Below are positions 1-12,044 of a stretch of DNA of 64,000 nucleotides, in pieces (position 1 is the first letter of the stretch; each line of letters starts with the position of its first letter). Where the stretch lies: the NCBI GenBank assembly GCA_945910005.1, contig OX246746.1:42194270-42258269 (forward strand). The letters run 5' to 3'. The position numbers and the translations under genes are program-made. Under the pieces are notes generated by a model, which saw only the letters and a list, made by a program, of their open reading frames with translations, did no database searches and was not told where the DNA came from. Source of the stretch: Isoperla grammatica. Taxonomy: Eukaryota; Arthropoda; Insecta; Plecoptera; Perlodidae.

Positions 1-63
1 AGAAGTATTTAGATCATAGGTAGTTTCTGGTAGCAGCCCGGGGGCCCGGATTTGCCCAGGATC

Positions 64-85
64 CCGGGATGCGATCGCATCCCGG
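64..85. repeat. Perfect 22-bp palindrome in a GC-rich patch
   Basis: The segment equals its own reverse complement and is centred on GCGATCGC. It lies within about 90 bases of GC-rich sequence in otherwise AT-rich DNA. It could be the end of a transposable element cut by the window edge. No protein or RNA is implied. Confidence 0.8.
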
Positions 86-810
86 CATCTCTAGCCAGTC
101 CGCGCCTGGGTGGATGTCTAACACTGGAGTTGGCTGTCCTAGTTTTTTAATTTCTATCTTAACACTAATTAATGGTTACTGATTTTCAATAAACTGAAAA
201 TGTGTTGAACTGAATTTATGTTAAAACACTCAGCAATGGCACTCACAACATCCGACTGCACAAATCAAAATCTCGACACAGACTGAACTCACAAATTCAT
301 ACTGGAGGTGATCTGTGCAAGTAAAATATTTAAAAAATAAATGTCAAATTGCCTTTGCTAGGCACTCTTACGTTGGGAGGGGTGAGAATTTTCCGCGAAC
401 TTCTTTGTTTCCTTCCTAATCTTCGTTCTTTGTGTGACTGGCACGTACTATTATGACAGGTATGTGACAGAGAGACGTCCACTCCACGTGGACTGAAAGT
501 GACCACAAATCAAAATGCGAGTTTGGGACTATTCTCCAATAGGAAGGCTTTCACTCTAACAGGCGGATCTTTTATAAAAGTATATTTGCAAGAGGTTGTT
601 AAGTGATGTATTGTGCTGTACTACTACCCTTGAAACTTGCACAGCGAATAAAAATATTTCGTAAACTCCCTATGGTCTCTGGCGCGAAAGAGGATAGAGA
701 TGGAAGCACGTTCGATTTCGACCCAAACTCGGTTTTATTATAAAAGGTTAATTTATTTATAATAATGTTGCCAATAATTAATAGGTGGGGCACGTGGCCA
801 TGTGCCCTTA

Positions 811-827
811 CAGTAAAGCCGCCCCTG
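811..827 (-). other. hAT-like terminal motif (CAGGGGCGG), minus strand
   Basis: Read on the minus strand, the segment begins CAGGGGCGGCTTTACTG. That resembles the CAGnGGCG ends of many animal hAT transposons. I found no matching opposite terminus or 8-bp target duplication, so this may be a solo end or chance. Confidence 0.25.
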
Positions 828-2322
828 AAAGATACCATACTTTCAAAGGAGGTGGTTAAAAATTAAAGAAAACGCGATTTTTTGGCTTGTTGCTACCAAG
901 TAGCACCGAGCAACTCTTCTCATGGTAATTCCCATATTAAATAAATGTTACCTCAAGATAGTAAAACCACCGCTAAAATAGGGCACTTATAAAAAATCAA
1001 TCAGGACGTTTAATGTGCATCGTTTCTCTACCGATAACATGCTTCTTAGTACGAACGTGTACTTCTACAAAATGTCCTGCAATTAATTTTGTTTGTGACT
1101 TGATGTGTAGAAAAGTTGCAATCTGTTTTGAGCGGTACCGTCCGCAGTAGCCGAGTGTTGTGGCTGGATTCGAATTACACAATGAGTGCTCTGTCTATCG
1201 GGAAGGCGCTAGCGAGCTCAGAACCGATACAGCTGTACTATGCTTTAGTTAGAGTTTAGAAGAAAAATGCAGGAGAGCTGGCAAAGGGAATCTAGTAGAA
1301 TAGCTAAATGTTCACTATTTTTTTTCTTGCATTGAAGCAACCTATATCAATTTTATTTTACACATAACTGAATTTTATGCACTTATGACTCATTGGTGTT
1401 TTTTTAGTTTTTCACCTGACTTTTCCTTTAAGGGTGAAAATACCGGTAACAAATAGTGAATTTATCAATAATATTAACAAAAATAATTAAAATGAAGATT
1501 GTTATGATTGAACAGTCTGAATAAGTTTTTAGGTATAGTTAATAATCACAGGTTGCCAAGATTGTTTAAGGACAGATTATGTAGGAAGGGGGGAGGGAGG
1601 GGGGGGGCCCGTAGGCTATCAGTAATTGTGTGGTTTTGTAACTGCATAACTTGTTTTAGGGGAGATGGAGAAACTAAAAAGCCTCCCCTCTCCCCAATTC
1701 GACCAATGGCTAATATGAATTATATGGTGAGTAATGCGATTCGGAAGAAATGCTTTAAAAATGTGCAATTGTGTTAGCTTACTTTAACAGTAGGAAGCTT
1801 AGACTGAGCAGATTGGAATGATCTGAAAGAATGCGTACTGTACAAAATATAATGGGTCGTAATCATATATCAATAAAAAATGGATCGAAAAAAATATATT
1901 CGTGCTGGGTTACGGTTTTGGTTCATTAATATTTTAGTACTTTTCTTTAGGTACTGGTTCAGATTAAAGCAGGTTAGGTTCTGAACCGGTTTGAACGTGT
2001 ACCACCAAGTGTTCACAATAGGCTACACGATCGCTTAGGTATTGTGCTGGGAACTGACCATAACTTGCACAATTTCCAGAGATTATACAAGTCTGAAATG
2101 TCAGCTGTTTATAAGAGCACTTGAACACTGCTCGGAATACTAGTATTCATATGGTGAATCCATTATACGATGATAGTATGAACCAAGTCCACTTCTCCCA
2201 ACAGTGCCACATCACACCCCAACATACATATTAAGAATTCAATTATTCTATTGTAATTACAAACGTACACTAATCGTGCGCAATGGACAAAACATGTAAC
2301 TGAACAGGGATAAGGATACCTC

Positions 2323-2668
2323 TACGTCAAAAACTGTACCAATTTTTAATTTATAAATTATATCACAAGAATGGGCTTCGAAATCGAAAATCTGAGTAAT
2401 CGGCGTGCTGTGGTTTGGTCAGCCCTACAGACTCAAAGATAAATGTATCTAACATTATAATCAGTATGATTGTGACACTTATTTAATTAGTAATGTAATT
2501 AAATAAAAATCACAGTCATACTGATTACAATTTTAAATACATGTATCATTGAGTCTGTAGGGCTTACCAAACCACAGCACGCCGATTACTCAGATTTTTA
2601 TTTCGACGGGCATTCTTGAGATATAATTAAAATGTGACAAATTTGTGCGGTTTTTGATTTAAACGTAC
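2323..2668. mobile_element. MITE-like imperfect palindrome, about 345 bp
   Basis: The left arm (about 2323-2480) and right arm (about 2505-2668) are imperfect reverse complements across nearly the whole length. The best-matched part includes 2398-2440 against 2550-2593, both with the GCCGATTACTCAGAT type of sequence in opposite orientation. The centre is AT-rich. There is no coding capacity. This is typical of a non-autonomous foldback or MITE. I did not resolve a target duplication. Confidence 0.7.
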
Positions 2669-4198
2669 CCATCGTTCTTAAGTTCAAGTTGTTTATTCAT
2701 CCGTGGATATTTGCAATGCACAAATGTGGATTTCTCCAGGGTGGGGAAACGCATGTGGGCGAATCCAATAGAGTTCATTTAACATAATTAAATGTAAAAG
2801 CTAGAACTATTTTCGTACTACAACTAAAAAAAAATAAATATAGAAACTAGAATCCAATTAGAATGAGATCACTCATACACTAATAAAAGTTACACAAAGT
2901 TCTACATTGAATTAGGCATAGTTAGCATTAACTCTAAAAAAAATTGTATCTAATACTTTTTCTCCAGTGAGACACAATCAAATGTAGAAATTAACCAAAT
3001 CATACATTTTAGAATTATGAAAATGACGGAGACTCATTCCGGTACTTCTTAGTTAGCCTCTAGTTATAGTTTTTAGTTTTAGAAGCTATTATTGTAAACT
3101 AGAGTAACAAAAGTTAAAATGTCAGGAAAAAAAGAATAGAATATTTTTTTACCAAAATGAAAGGTTTGTACAAAAATAAAAAAATCATTACTTTATCACT
3201 AATTCTCACCACCCTCACTTGCACCCCTGTTAGATACTTTTATATGTTACATTATGATTATACCCCTGAGATAGTATTATTGAATCTAATACCCAATGAG
3301 AGATTTCAAAATATTCTGTGCTGGGGGAAATAAGGGGTTCAGTAATTTCTGTCCATTTTTGGGTTTGGCATTTACTGGCATAATCTTGACCTGCTCTTGC
3401 ATTGGGACTAAAGGAGACAAGTCACAACCTCAGTGTCATATGTTTGTGCCCATGGACCGAGTCAAGTCATTTTAACATAACTTCCTTTTAGTCGGGAATA
3501 AAGGGTCAAGTCAACTCAATATACTGACTTGTCCCTTTCTACCCACATTGAACATTTTTGTTCAATGGTTTTAACCTATGTGAATAGAGAGACAAGTCTT
3601 TTTTTCAGGCAAAAAAATGTAATATTTCTTTGCTTTTAACCCGGTAAGGTATTATGTTGAGAGTTACCAATTACTATGACAATTAACCATGTTTGTGTCA
3701 ATGAGGAATGCCCATGTAATAGGGGAAAATAGTTTACTTCTTGATTGACCTGTTTGCAGATCTATTGTTGCCACTCAAATTATCAACTTCATTTATCCCA
3801 AAACTATAACAAAATCACTTGAGCCGATATTCCCTCGAGCACAGGATAACATGATCACAGACCTCTGATCTGTTGTCCATGCTGCGTTGCTTTATAGTGT
3901 GTTAAACTCATTGAAAAGCTGTTTTATTAATCACGCCCTTATTATTGCCCACGTGCGTTCTTATGTAGCCCACCCCCCTCCCTGCGCCCAACCCTACTTC
4001 CCACAAAGATGCCCATCCACATTTAGTTCGATAAAATCATTTGTTTTAGCACTGTTTCGTATTTCTTACTGAACATAGTATACATAGTATACATGCACAT
4101 ACATAGTATACATTATACAAGAACACTTATTTCCAATTGAATATGATGCTGACTTTGCTGGGAACTAAACATATACAATATTATGAATGTTATTTTAG
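2669..4198. other. Non-genic AT-rich stretch
   Basis: I see no gene. Short motifs of the type AAAGG-x-CAAGTCA recur at about 3409, 3500, 3525 (inverted) and 3590. The 3500 and 3525 copies can pair as a small hairpin. A few imperfect copies of CATAGTATA lie at 4073-4115. The frame at 3887-4072 has no recognisable features. Confidence 0.5.
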
Positions 4199-5347
4199 AA
4201 TTGACCAGTTTCCTTAACAGCGCTGCGGCGAGTTTTGGAAGCTCGCATATGACATAGTTAACATTGAAGACATAGGCGAAAAACCACTTATCTCGCTCTA
4301 GCTACGAAAAAAATTTTTTTAGCGGGAGACTTATTTGAAAGCGTTTATGGGAATTACAATTCTACGTATTTTGAAAGTATTACGAAAAATCTACATGCAG
4401 CAATGAGGGAGTTATTGATCGTAAATGATCTTCTTGCGTGTGGCTGCTGCGCGAATCTCGCCTCTAAGGCGTGACCTTCTGTCGTATGAGCAGGCTGAGC
4501 CGTCGCTGGTGCGCGTAAGGTCGACTAGCGAGATTTGAGTGAGATGCACATTTCAAACGAACAAGCCGCGCCAAGAAACCGTTGTACAACTAGCAAATAT
4601 GAAAATAGAACCACGCTCATTGGATCTGACAGATCGGCGCGTCAAGTTGACTTAAATGTGCAATATTAGGTTCGGGATTTGTAAATCATATACAAAGGAA
4701 GTGTAATTATTTATTATTTTTAAACTTCTCACAAACGTCTGGTAGGCTATGTATACAGCATTTGTTAAAAAATGAATTATACAAATAAGTGATAAACATA
4801 TCGAGGTGGAATGTTAAATTCAGTGCTATATTACCAGTTTGTCATATTAAGAAATCAACCGTAAGAAAAAAATACACTTGCTTGGTGATGTACACCATTC
4901 GCCGATCTATCAGATCCGATGAGCGTGTTGATAGGTTCTATTTTCATATTTGCTAGTTGTACAACGGTTTGTTGGCGCGGCTTGTTCGTTTGAAATGTGC
5001 ATCTCACTCAAATCTCGCTAGTCGACCTTACGCGCACCAGCGACGGCTCAGCCTGCTCATACGACAGAAGGTCACGCCTTAGAGGCGAGATTCGCGCAGC
5101 AGCCACACGCAAGAAGATCATTTACGATCAATAACTCCCTCATCGCTGCATGTAGATTTTTCGTAATACTTTCGAAATACGTAGAATTGTAGTTCCTATA
5201 AACGCCTTCAAATAAGTCTCCCGCTAAAAAAATGATTTTCGTAGCTAGAGCGAGATAAGTGGGGTTTCGCCTATGCCTTCAATGTTATCTATGTCATATG
5301 CGAGCTTCCAAAACTCGCCGCAGCGCTGTTGATGAAACTGGTCAATT
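4199..5347. mobile_element. Foldback element with arms of about 440 bp
   Basis: The left arm 4199-4641 and right arm 4902-5347 are near-perfect reverse complements. They start and end with AATTGACCAG / CTGGTCAATT and differ at only a few positions. The spacer of about 260 bp (4642-4901) is AT-rich and non-coding. The arms are notably GC-richer than the surroundings. The form is that of a large foldback element or an internally deleted TIR transposon. No transposase is present and no clear target duplication was resolved. Confidence 0.8.
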
Positions 5348-6115
5348 GAGCTAAAACAGACTGCAAAAGAAGATAGAAAATTATACAGTGAATATTCGTC
5401 GCCAACTGAATGACAACTCTAGGTTCTGGAAACATTGAAGATGTGTTTTATGTTATGTATGCATGTTGCAAGGTTTGAAACAGTGGTTTGCTGAGGGGGG
5501 GGGGGGCTCCATAAGTATTCTAGACAATGACTAAGATTTAAGATACCTGAGTGATGTCCCCGTCTGGGCCCGCTGCAGAAACGGACGAGGGTAACTGTGC
5601 TTGTCGTACGAGGCAATTAAAAGTGCCGACGACATTCGACCTTGCTCTCAAGTACGTCGTTAAACAACGATTAAAATAGCATTAATATTTGAGTATGGGT
5701 CATTGTGCTCATAAAAGACGACACGTTTATTGGTGTGTTTGTGTTCAGTACCTTAAACCACCCGCGTGGGTAATACGGCTGGTCCGCAGATCCCAGAGAT
5801 GGTGTCGAGGCTTCATCCCGTAATCTGACCGGTACGCGGACAAATATACCCGACTCGTAGCGTTCCGTTGCTTTCCGGTCATCGTTTGTCGTCACACAAA
5901 ACACGAACACCTGGTTCAGTCATAAGGTTTGTTTGTTTTACAAGCGTAGTGCAGTGTAAGTGTCAGTGAGTGTAGGCCAATTGTAGGCTTATACACCTGA
6001 TTTTGCTACGCGTCACCCAGAATAAGAAAACGCTTTTTGTCTACACTTACACTAAGCTTTATACTGACCTACTTACGTTTTGAGATTATGGTGTGCATGC
6101 TCATATTATTTCCGT
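5348..6115. other. Non-genic stretch with a G-run
   Basis: No supportable gene. A G homopolymer sits at about 5494-5507. Text rich in GTGTAG-like words (5945-6070) precedes the next inverted repeat and may belong to the same element. Confidence 0.45.
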
Positions 6116-6598
6116 ATATAGTCCCAAAGAAGCCTAATATACATTTACTATTAATTTTAAATGCGTAATTTTATCGTTGGAAATAGAAAGCGTTTTTCAT
6201 GATTAGTGATCTCCTTATTTTGAACTGTTACAATTGGTTGGCGCCTTTTCATTACACTACAGTAGGTTCGTTTGTTTTGCCTACACTGAACTACACTTTC
6301 CACTAGTGTAGGTTCATTCGCTGTAAAAGGCGTTTGGGTATTAAGTGTAGCCTAGTGTAAGGCGTTTGTTTTACCTCAGTTCTACACAGCACTTTCTACA
6401 ACTCCTTTTCGGCTCATGCAGCAAGGGTAGTGTAAATAAAAGGCGTCAAATAAATGTGTCAGTTCAAAATAAGGAGATCACTTATAATGAAAATCGCATT
6501 CTATTTCCACCGATGGTAAAACCGTAGCACTTTCATAATAAATTAATGTATTTATAATTGACAGTAAATGTATATTAGGGTTCTTTTGGACTATAGGA
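6116..6598. mobile_element. Imperfect inverted-repeat element, about 480 bp
   Basis: The left arm (about 6116-6262) pairs with the right arm (about 6428-6598). Both contain CTAATATACATTTACT, ATCTCCTTATTTTGAACTG and a CGCCTTTT word in opposite orientation. The middle (6263-6427) carries repeated GTGTAG/CTACAC and AAAGGCGTTTG words. It is non-coding and MITE-like. A TTTAA pentamer repeat follows at 6608-6640. Confidence 0.7.
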
Positions 6599-7870
6599 TG
6601 GTTCTTTAATTTAATTTAATTTAATTTAATTTTATTTTATAATCGTTTTATACGCATGTAGGTTAGAAATCAAGTCCTCCACCAACAAATATTTATGAAC
6701 ATATGGAAAATACATGTATTATACATCCTTTTTGGGTAGAAACAAGTAAAAATGTTAAATTATATTTATTGGCAATCATGTCGTCGGGATTGCATCCATC
6801 TTTTTAAAAATATTTTAAGTAAACATATTATTTTAACAACAATACAAATCCATAATGCAGGAACATTTATATCATAAATAAAAAGGTCTAGAAATAAATT
6901 ATCTAAAATAAATCTCTCTTCCGTGAAAGCCTAAACAATGATATACACATACATCATAAATACACTCCTGAAAGCGCAGCTCCCTTTAGGTAGTTATGTA
7001 CCTACCAATCTAGTAATTTTACTATTTTCTTCAATTTGGCAATCGCATATTAAGTAAGATAAACCTCAGCTCAGACGAAGTTTTATTTTGTTTAGATGGA
7101 ATCGTTACTAAGTAATTGTATGAAAAAATTCGAATGTTTCCATACTTTAAGGGTTTTTTTGGGGAAAAAATGTTGTAATACAACTAAGCGTTGATTTCCG
7201 ACCATGGGTTTAAACCGTTAATTGTAATCACCCTAGGTAATATCCGTTACAAACCGTATTAATTTTGAACGGGATTTCTAGGAAACTATACCATTCAATG
7301 TAAAAGTAATCTACACTATTTTGTATGTAAACTTACATTTATTAGACACGTGAAAATAGTTTGCGTAGGAATTATCGACGAAAATATTCATTGTCATTTA
7401 TATCTCTCGTGCTGCTTTATTCTAGTTCATCGGCATATGCAATGTTTTTAAAGAACTCAGCATGAAATTGGGAAAATCCATTGATAAATAAGATATTAAC
7501 ATGTAGGTTAATCGAACCAATTTCACTATGTAACTTTAAAGGGCTTTTTTATAAGATCAACCATTTTAATATTTTAAAACAATAATCACTTGGCTTTTGA
7601 GCGGTTATATCGAATGCTTGCTCCAGAGGTAGGTCGATAAAAGTAGTTCCAAAAACGTACGAGACAAGTCGACAAATTAGTTCTACAATAATTCGAAACC
7701 GGTCGATAAAGCAGTTCTACAAAGTTACAAAACCGAAAAATGAATCCCTACTGCTGCTCTCTAGTGACAACAAGAAGAGCTTTCGCCGAGGAGTTTCTTT
7801 TACATGCACAAAGATAATTAGTTCGAAATCTGAAGTAACCAAAAAAATAGAATAGCGAGTTCGTATCTTC
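6599..7870. other. Non-genic AT-rich stretch
   Basis: Apart from the (AATTT)n tract at 6608-6640, I see nothing gene-like or repetitive here. Confidence 0.5.
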
Positions 7871-8083
7871 AACCCCCCCCCCCCCCCCCCCTCCCCAACC
7901 CCCTCCCCCTTGTTCTTCGGGGAATAGTTTGAAATGATTTTGCTATCGTATTTTGTTCTTCAATTTTCGGTTTTATAACAATATTAGTAATTATAGGCGT
8001 GTATTTAATTACTGTAGAACAAGTGTTGCAAATCACAACGTTGGAGACTTGGGTCAAAGGGGGGGAGGGGGGGGGGGGAGAGT
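7871..8083. mobile_element. Possible MITE bounded by a poly-C and a poly-G tract
   Basis: A C-rich tract (7871-7911, ending CTCCCCCTTG) and a G-rich tract (8057-8083, beginning CAAAGGGGGGGAGG) are inverted copies of each other about 150 bases apart. They could be the terminal inverted repeats of a small element. Chance expansion of two homopolymers is the alternative. Confidence 0.4.
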
Positions 8084-8940
8084 AGAATAAAAATAAGATC
8101 TAGACATTGTGAGAAAAGATCGATGATCTCAAAGACCACCAGCTAACAAATAAAAACTACTAAAACTTTCTTAGTTTATACATATTAATATTTATAAACT
8201 GATAAGAATAATTGATCTCGGGTGGTATTTGCATCTTATTTTTTTTTTCATTTGCAAGCACATTTTAAAATTATGAACTGTGTATTGTTTTGTCACAAAT
8301 CATCGAATTTTGATTTCCGAAAAGCGAATGCATATTATATAATATTATATGTTTTTAGTAGACATTTCAATTAGTAATATTGAAGGAAACGACACCTTGT
8401 TGCTAGTGCAATGGTTGCAATAGCCCCACCAAATATAATGGATGCAATACCGTCTTGTGTGTAATGCTAAAAGGTGGCTTGAATTCAAGTCAATGGCATA
8501 AACCACAGCAAACAAACAATTCTTATCCAGTAAAAGCGCATCCATATAAACAGTTCACTAAATATGAACCCGAACCCTTCCAGAGAATTTGAATCAGCAC
8601 ACTCGAAGGTGAACTTTTATTATTTCGGGTTATAGTTTTGGTTCAACACAACTGTATCCCGTAACCAATTCTTGTTTTATTGGTAAAAGAAATCGTCCAT
8701 CAAGATTTCAATCTGATTTTCAATCAATGAAAAAAGATTATAAGTGAATATCGGCAGTCAGGGTAGTGGGGATAATACAAATAGACAGCTTGAGCTCTAA
8801 CGCTCTATGGAGGCGTTGGTTGGCCACCATTATTAAATTTGATGTAATTCTTTAATTAATTACATTTTATTTAATTTAATAAATTAAATTTATAAATTTA
8901 ATACATTCATTCAATAAATAAAAACCATATTTATTTATTG
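8084..8940. other. Non-genic AT-rich stretch
   Basis: No gene is supported. The last part (8840-8940) is extremely AT-rich and adjoins the 3' tail of the minus-strand SINE. Confidence 0.5.
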
Positions 8941-9160
8941 CCTATCCACTCGGTTATAAAAACTGATTTTCTTTGGGGTGACAGTAGGGTACACTATTTA
9001 TTAAGTGCTTCGTTGAAATGGCGGCTACAATAACTTCAAGTAACGTACCAGAATCAAAAAGATTCTAAGTTAAAAAAACCCAGGTTTAACCAAAAATCGA
9101 ACCCTAGTCCATCTGTATGAGAAGCAGAAATAATCCCACGACACTAGCGAGCTACACCAC
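8941..9160 (-). mobile_element. tRNA-derived SINE (copy 1)
   Basis: On the minus strand a tRNA-like head begins near 9160 with GTGTAGCTCGCTAGTG. It contains a conserved TTATTTCTGCTTC word, then a pol III B-box-like GGGTTCGAT at about 9097-9104. The body leads to a tail around 8941-8978 (AACCGAGTGGATAGG on the minus strand). Head, body and tail all align with the plus-strand copy at 16521-16790, which marks a dispersed family. Transcription by RNA polymerase III from the internal promoter is inferred from the family type. Confidence 0.65.
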
Positions 9161-9395
9161 AATCGTCAGTATATTTCTTGAGGGCAGGACTTGACACTTC
9201 CAGATCTCTTATCTTAGGATATCTTGTATGCAAACACATACATGATTAGGTAGATACAAGCCATGGTTGTGTGTTTATTTCCTTCACAGTCATAAATGTA
9301 TTGCACAATATGTACTATAGCGACATATATCTTATTGTATTGCACATTTAATACCAACATCCTATCTCCTTGTATTGCCCATGTAATACCGATGT
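9161..9395. repeat. Short repeats of a TGTATTGC...TAATACC word
   Basis: The word CTTGTATTGC-x-CATnTAATACC occurs at about 9331 and 9370, 39 bases apart, and again at about 9779 beyond the RT fragment. The retrotransposon fragment therefore seems to sit inside a small repeat. Confidence 0.4.
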
Positions 9396-9737
9396 AATAA
9401 ATATTTTATTGAAAGTGTTCGGGAGATTGTGGATGAGACTAATGAATCTCAGGGTGATAACGTTCATGTTAGTAATTATAATGCTACTGGTACTCATGGA
9501 AGTTTTACAAATTTTAAAGCGATTAATATTAAGGTTTTACGCAAAATTGTGTTCTCTTTGAAAAATACAAGCTCAGTAGATAATGGTATAACATTGAAAT
9601 TACTGAAGAAGTCGTTTAATATATGTGGCTATCCATTGCTCAATGTAGTAAATTTCTCACTAACGACAGGGAAATTTCCTAGTGAATGGAAAATTTCTTG
9701 GGTTATACCTATAGAAAAAGTGTCAAGAACGAAGTAA
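9396..9737 (+). pseudogene. Fragment of a non-LTR retrotransposon reverse transcriptase
   Basis: An open frame of about 113 codons runs through 9396-9737. A methionine-like start at 9429 would be GTG, and the frame is open further upstream (NKYFIESVREIVDE), so I treat this as a fragment with no true start. The C-terminal part reads TGKFPSEWKISWVIPIEKV. That is the conserved block just before the first RT catalytic motif in LINE-type reverse transcriptases, where it is usually followed by a Y/YRPIS segment. Here the frame ends at TAA right after this block, so the palm domain with its catalytic aspartates is missing. The preceding residues (VDNGITLKLLKKSF) fit the region upstream of that block. 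It is a dead, doubly truncated copy, probably of a Jockey/CR1-like element. It is unrelated in sequence to the retrotransposon at 31-35 kb. Confidence 0.6.
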
Positions 9738-10188
9738 TACCGAAAGAAGAAAGAAGTGATACCGACGGGTACTATGTTCTTGTATTGCAAATGTAATACT
9801 GACTTCCCTATAGTTTTTTTTATATTCTTGAAGAAATGTATTTATACACCAAATTGAATTGAATTTTCGGTTTGATTGTATAACTTCCAGTATGATATCA
9901 TTTTGGGTGACAATTTTCTTTTGAAGTTGTATTATGCTTAATTCATATTATAAACTCAAGTTAAATAATATAAATATACGTTTTTTTTTAAAACCCGCAC
10001 AATCATAATTACCATTACACAATACACAAGCAAGTACTCCATACCATACTGTACAAGTACACAATTATTGTCCCTGGTATCTCTTCTGCTCAATAGTTTA
10101 TCGGCGAACTTAACATTTGCAGAAAAACATCAATTATTCTAGAATAGAATTTGAATTGTAATTCAAAAACGGGATTTTAGCTTTGTAA
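9738..10188. other. Non-genic AT-rich stretch
   Basis: It contains one more TGTATTGC...TAATAC repeat word at about 9779. Nothing else is recognisable. Confidence 0.45.
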
Positions 10189-10262
10189 ACATAGGTTAAC
10201 ATAGGTAAACATAGATAAACATAGGTAAACATAGGTAAACATAGATAAACATAGGTAAACGC
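10189..10262. repeat. 10-bp minisatellite (GTAAACATAG)n
   Basis: About seven tandem copies of a 10-base unit, GTAAACATAG, with G/A and T/A substitutions in some copies. Confidence 0.85.
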
Positions 10263-12044
10263 GGCACGCGTGCGAATTGTTTAGTTATGCCTTACGAGTA
10301 TAATAATAAAATGTGAGGTCTTACCCGCACCAAGTGTCAAGAAGGTCCTTCTGCAACAGACAAATAAGATTGTTTAATTAGCTCAACACAGTCTTCCACT
10401 ACATATCTCGTGTCTATAACACGTCACACTGTCACTGTACGCTGTGCCCCAATAATATACGGGGACGGGGACACATTCCAGTTACATATTGTTTTAAATT
10501 GAAAATGTACATTGCTATTGAATGTTTTTCTTTCCCACTGTTATATTTGAAACCATATTTATTTTTTAAAAATTATAAATATTAGGATAATGTCGATATA
10601 GATGGAATTTGTTTGTGACCTCCCCCTCCCCCCCTCTCGTGCACCCCCGCAGGCATCACCAAACATCTTGATTGATATGAATCAATTACTACCAGAACAC
10701 GGATCAGTAGTTACTACATTCCATGCAAACCAGAGGAGCTATGGCTGCTACTTATAGGATGTCGATAGGATGGTCAGATCGTATGCTACAACGATAAACT
10801 GGTCGAGTCCCAAAATGTTGGTTTTGAGTAAACCACAAGAAAACTTGACTTATATGTCATTGCGCTGTCCTGACATTATATCTTCAGTTATCCGATTTTT
10901 TGTGTATAGCTGGTGAAACATTGTTTTGTGGAGCTTGCTTGCAGTAATTAGCATTTAGTAATAGAGTAATAGTGCATAATTTGTCAAGGATATATGGGGT
11001 TTCTCAAATAATTGAAGAGGGGGGGGGGGGGGGGGGGAGGGGGGTCCTAAGAAAATGTATCTTCAGTTTTGCATTCATTCGTTTTCGAAGCTCATTGACG
11101 GACAATACTTTTTATTTAACAAAATGGCAATCATAACTCATTTTCTAAAACACAGTGACTTGAATTTCTCAAATAACGAATTCGTTTACAATCAAGGTCT
11201 GAATGAGACCGAAAAGAGATGCCCGAGTCTTAACACACTTTTGAGCCGAGTTCAAGACAAATGTGAGTATTATGAGTAAACTCATTCCCACACGAAGATC
11301 AAGAATGCCAATTATTTTGAAGTCCGGGTGTACAAATGCAATAACCAACAATTCCCTTAAATGGAAGCTGGACAGCTCATGTACTCTCAAACTTTCCTAA
11401 TTAGTAATTAAACCAACACACAACGCTCGTTAAATGTAATTCACTTAATTAAAATAGTTGGTTTTAAAAGGGTTTTTATCACATTTATTATCTGGTTTGT
11501 TGGCTTACTGACTCAAGGTCACACGTTACGTGCATTTTAATATTTATTAATTATTCGTCATTTTACATATACTTTTCACTTTAAAACTGACCAACCCTAA
11601 AATGATTTCCCGGTCGAATTTGAAATTGGAATAAAACCATGCTTTGCACCGAGGCCCAAAGGCTGGCTAGTGGCTACCCAATACCCATATACTTGGAAGC
11701 TGCCGTGGTAAGTCCATTGTTTTAGCTATACATTACGATGGGATTGGCTATAATAAACCTACTTACGACCTGGGAGTCACAGGGAGAGACGGTGTTAGTC
11801 AAGCCACTTTTTAATTGTACGCCAAGACCAGAAGTCAAAACGATGGCCCGAATGTATTTCCATTGTCACGTGACGGAGCTGTAACTAGTCAAGGGAAGGA
11901 GTTGCCGTTATATTGTAACCACGTGGATGTCGTAGAGGATCAATATGATTTCAACCACGCTTCAACCCATCTAGCTACCCAGCAAGCACAGAACTGGTGT
12001 GTGCTTATGGCCCATCAGCGGCAAACTGCTGCAAACGTTTTCCT
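10263..12044. other. Non-genic stretch with C- and G-runs
   Basis: C-rich tract at about 10619-10640 and G-run at 11019-11044. The overlapping open frames at 11055-11279 (plus) and 11169-11390 (minus) show no recognisable domain, and I do not support either as a gene. Confidence 0.5.

Larger units (their letters stand above)
1..2322. other. Non-genic AT-rich stretch
   Basis: I see no supportable gene. The only short open frames (for example 599-838 and 1508-1777) have no recognisable domain and odd composition. The stretch holds a GC-rich patch at 30-115 with a perfect 22-bp palindrome at 64-85, a terminus-like motif at 811-827 and a G-rich tract at about 1588-1614. Confidence 0.6.

Noticed and set aside
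5671..5910. 79-residue minus-strand open frame
   Set aside because: No recognisable domain, splice context or neighbouring signal. Its length is within chance expectation for this composition.
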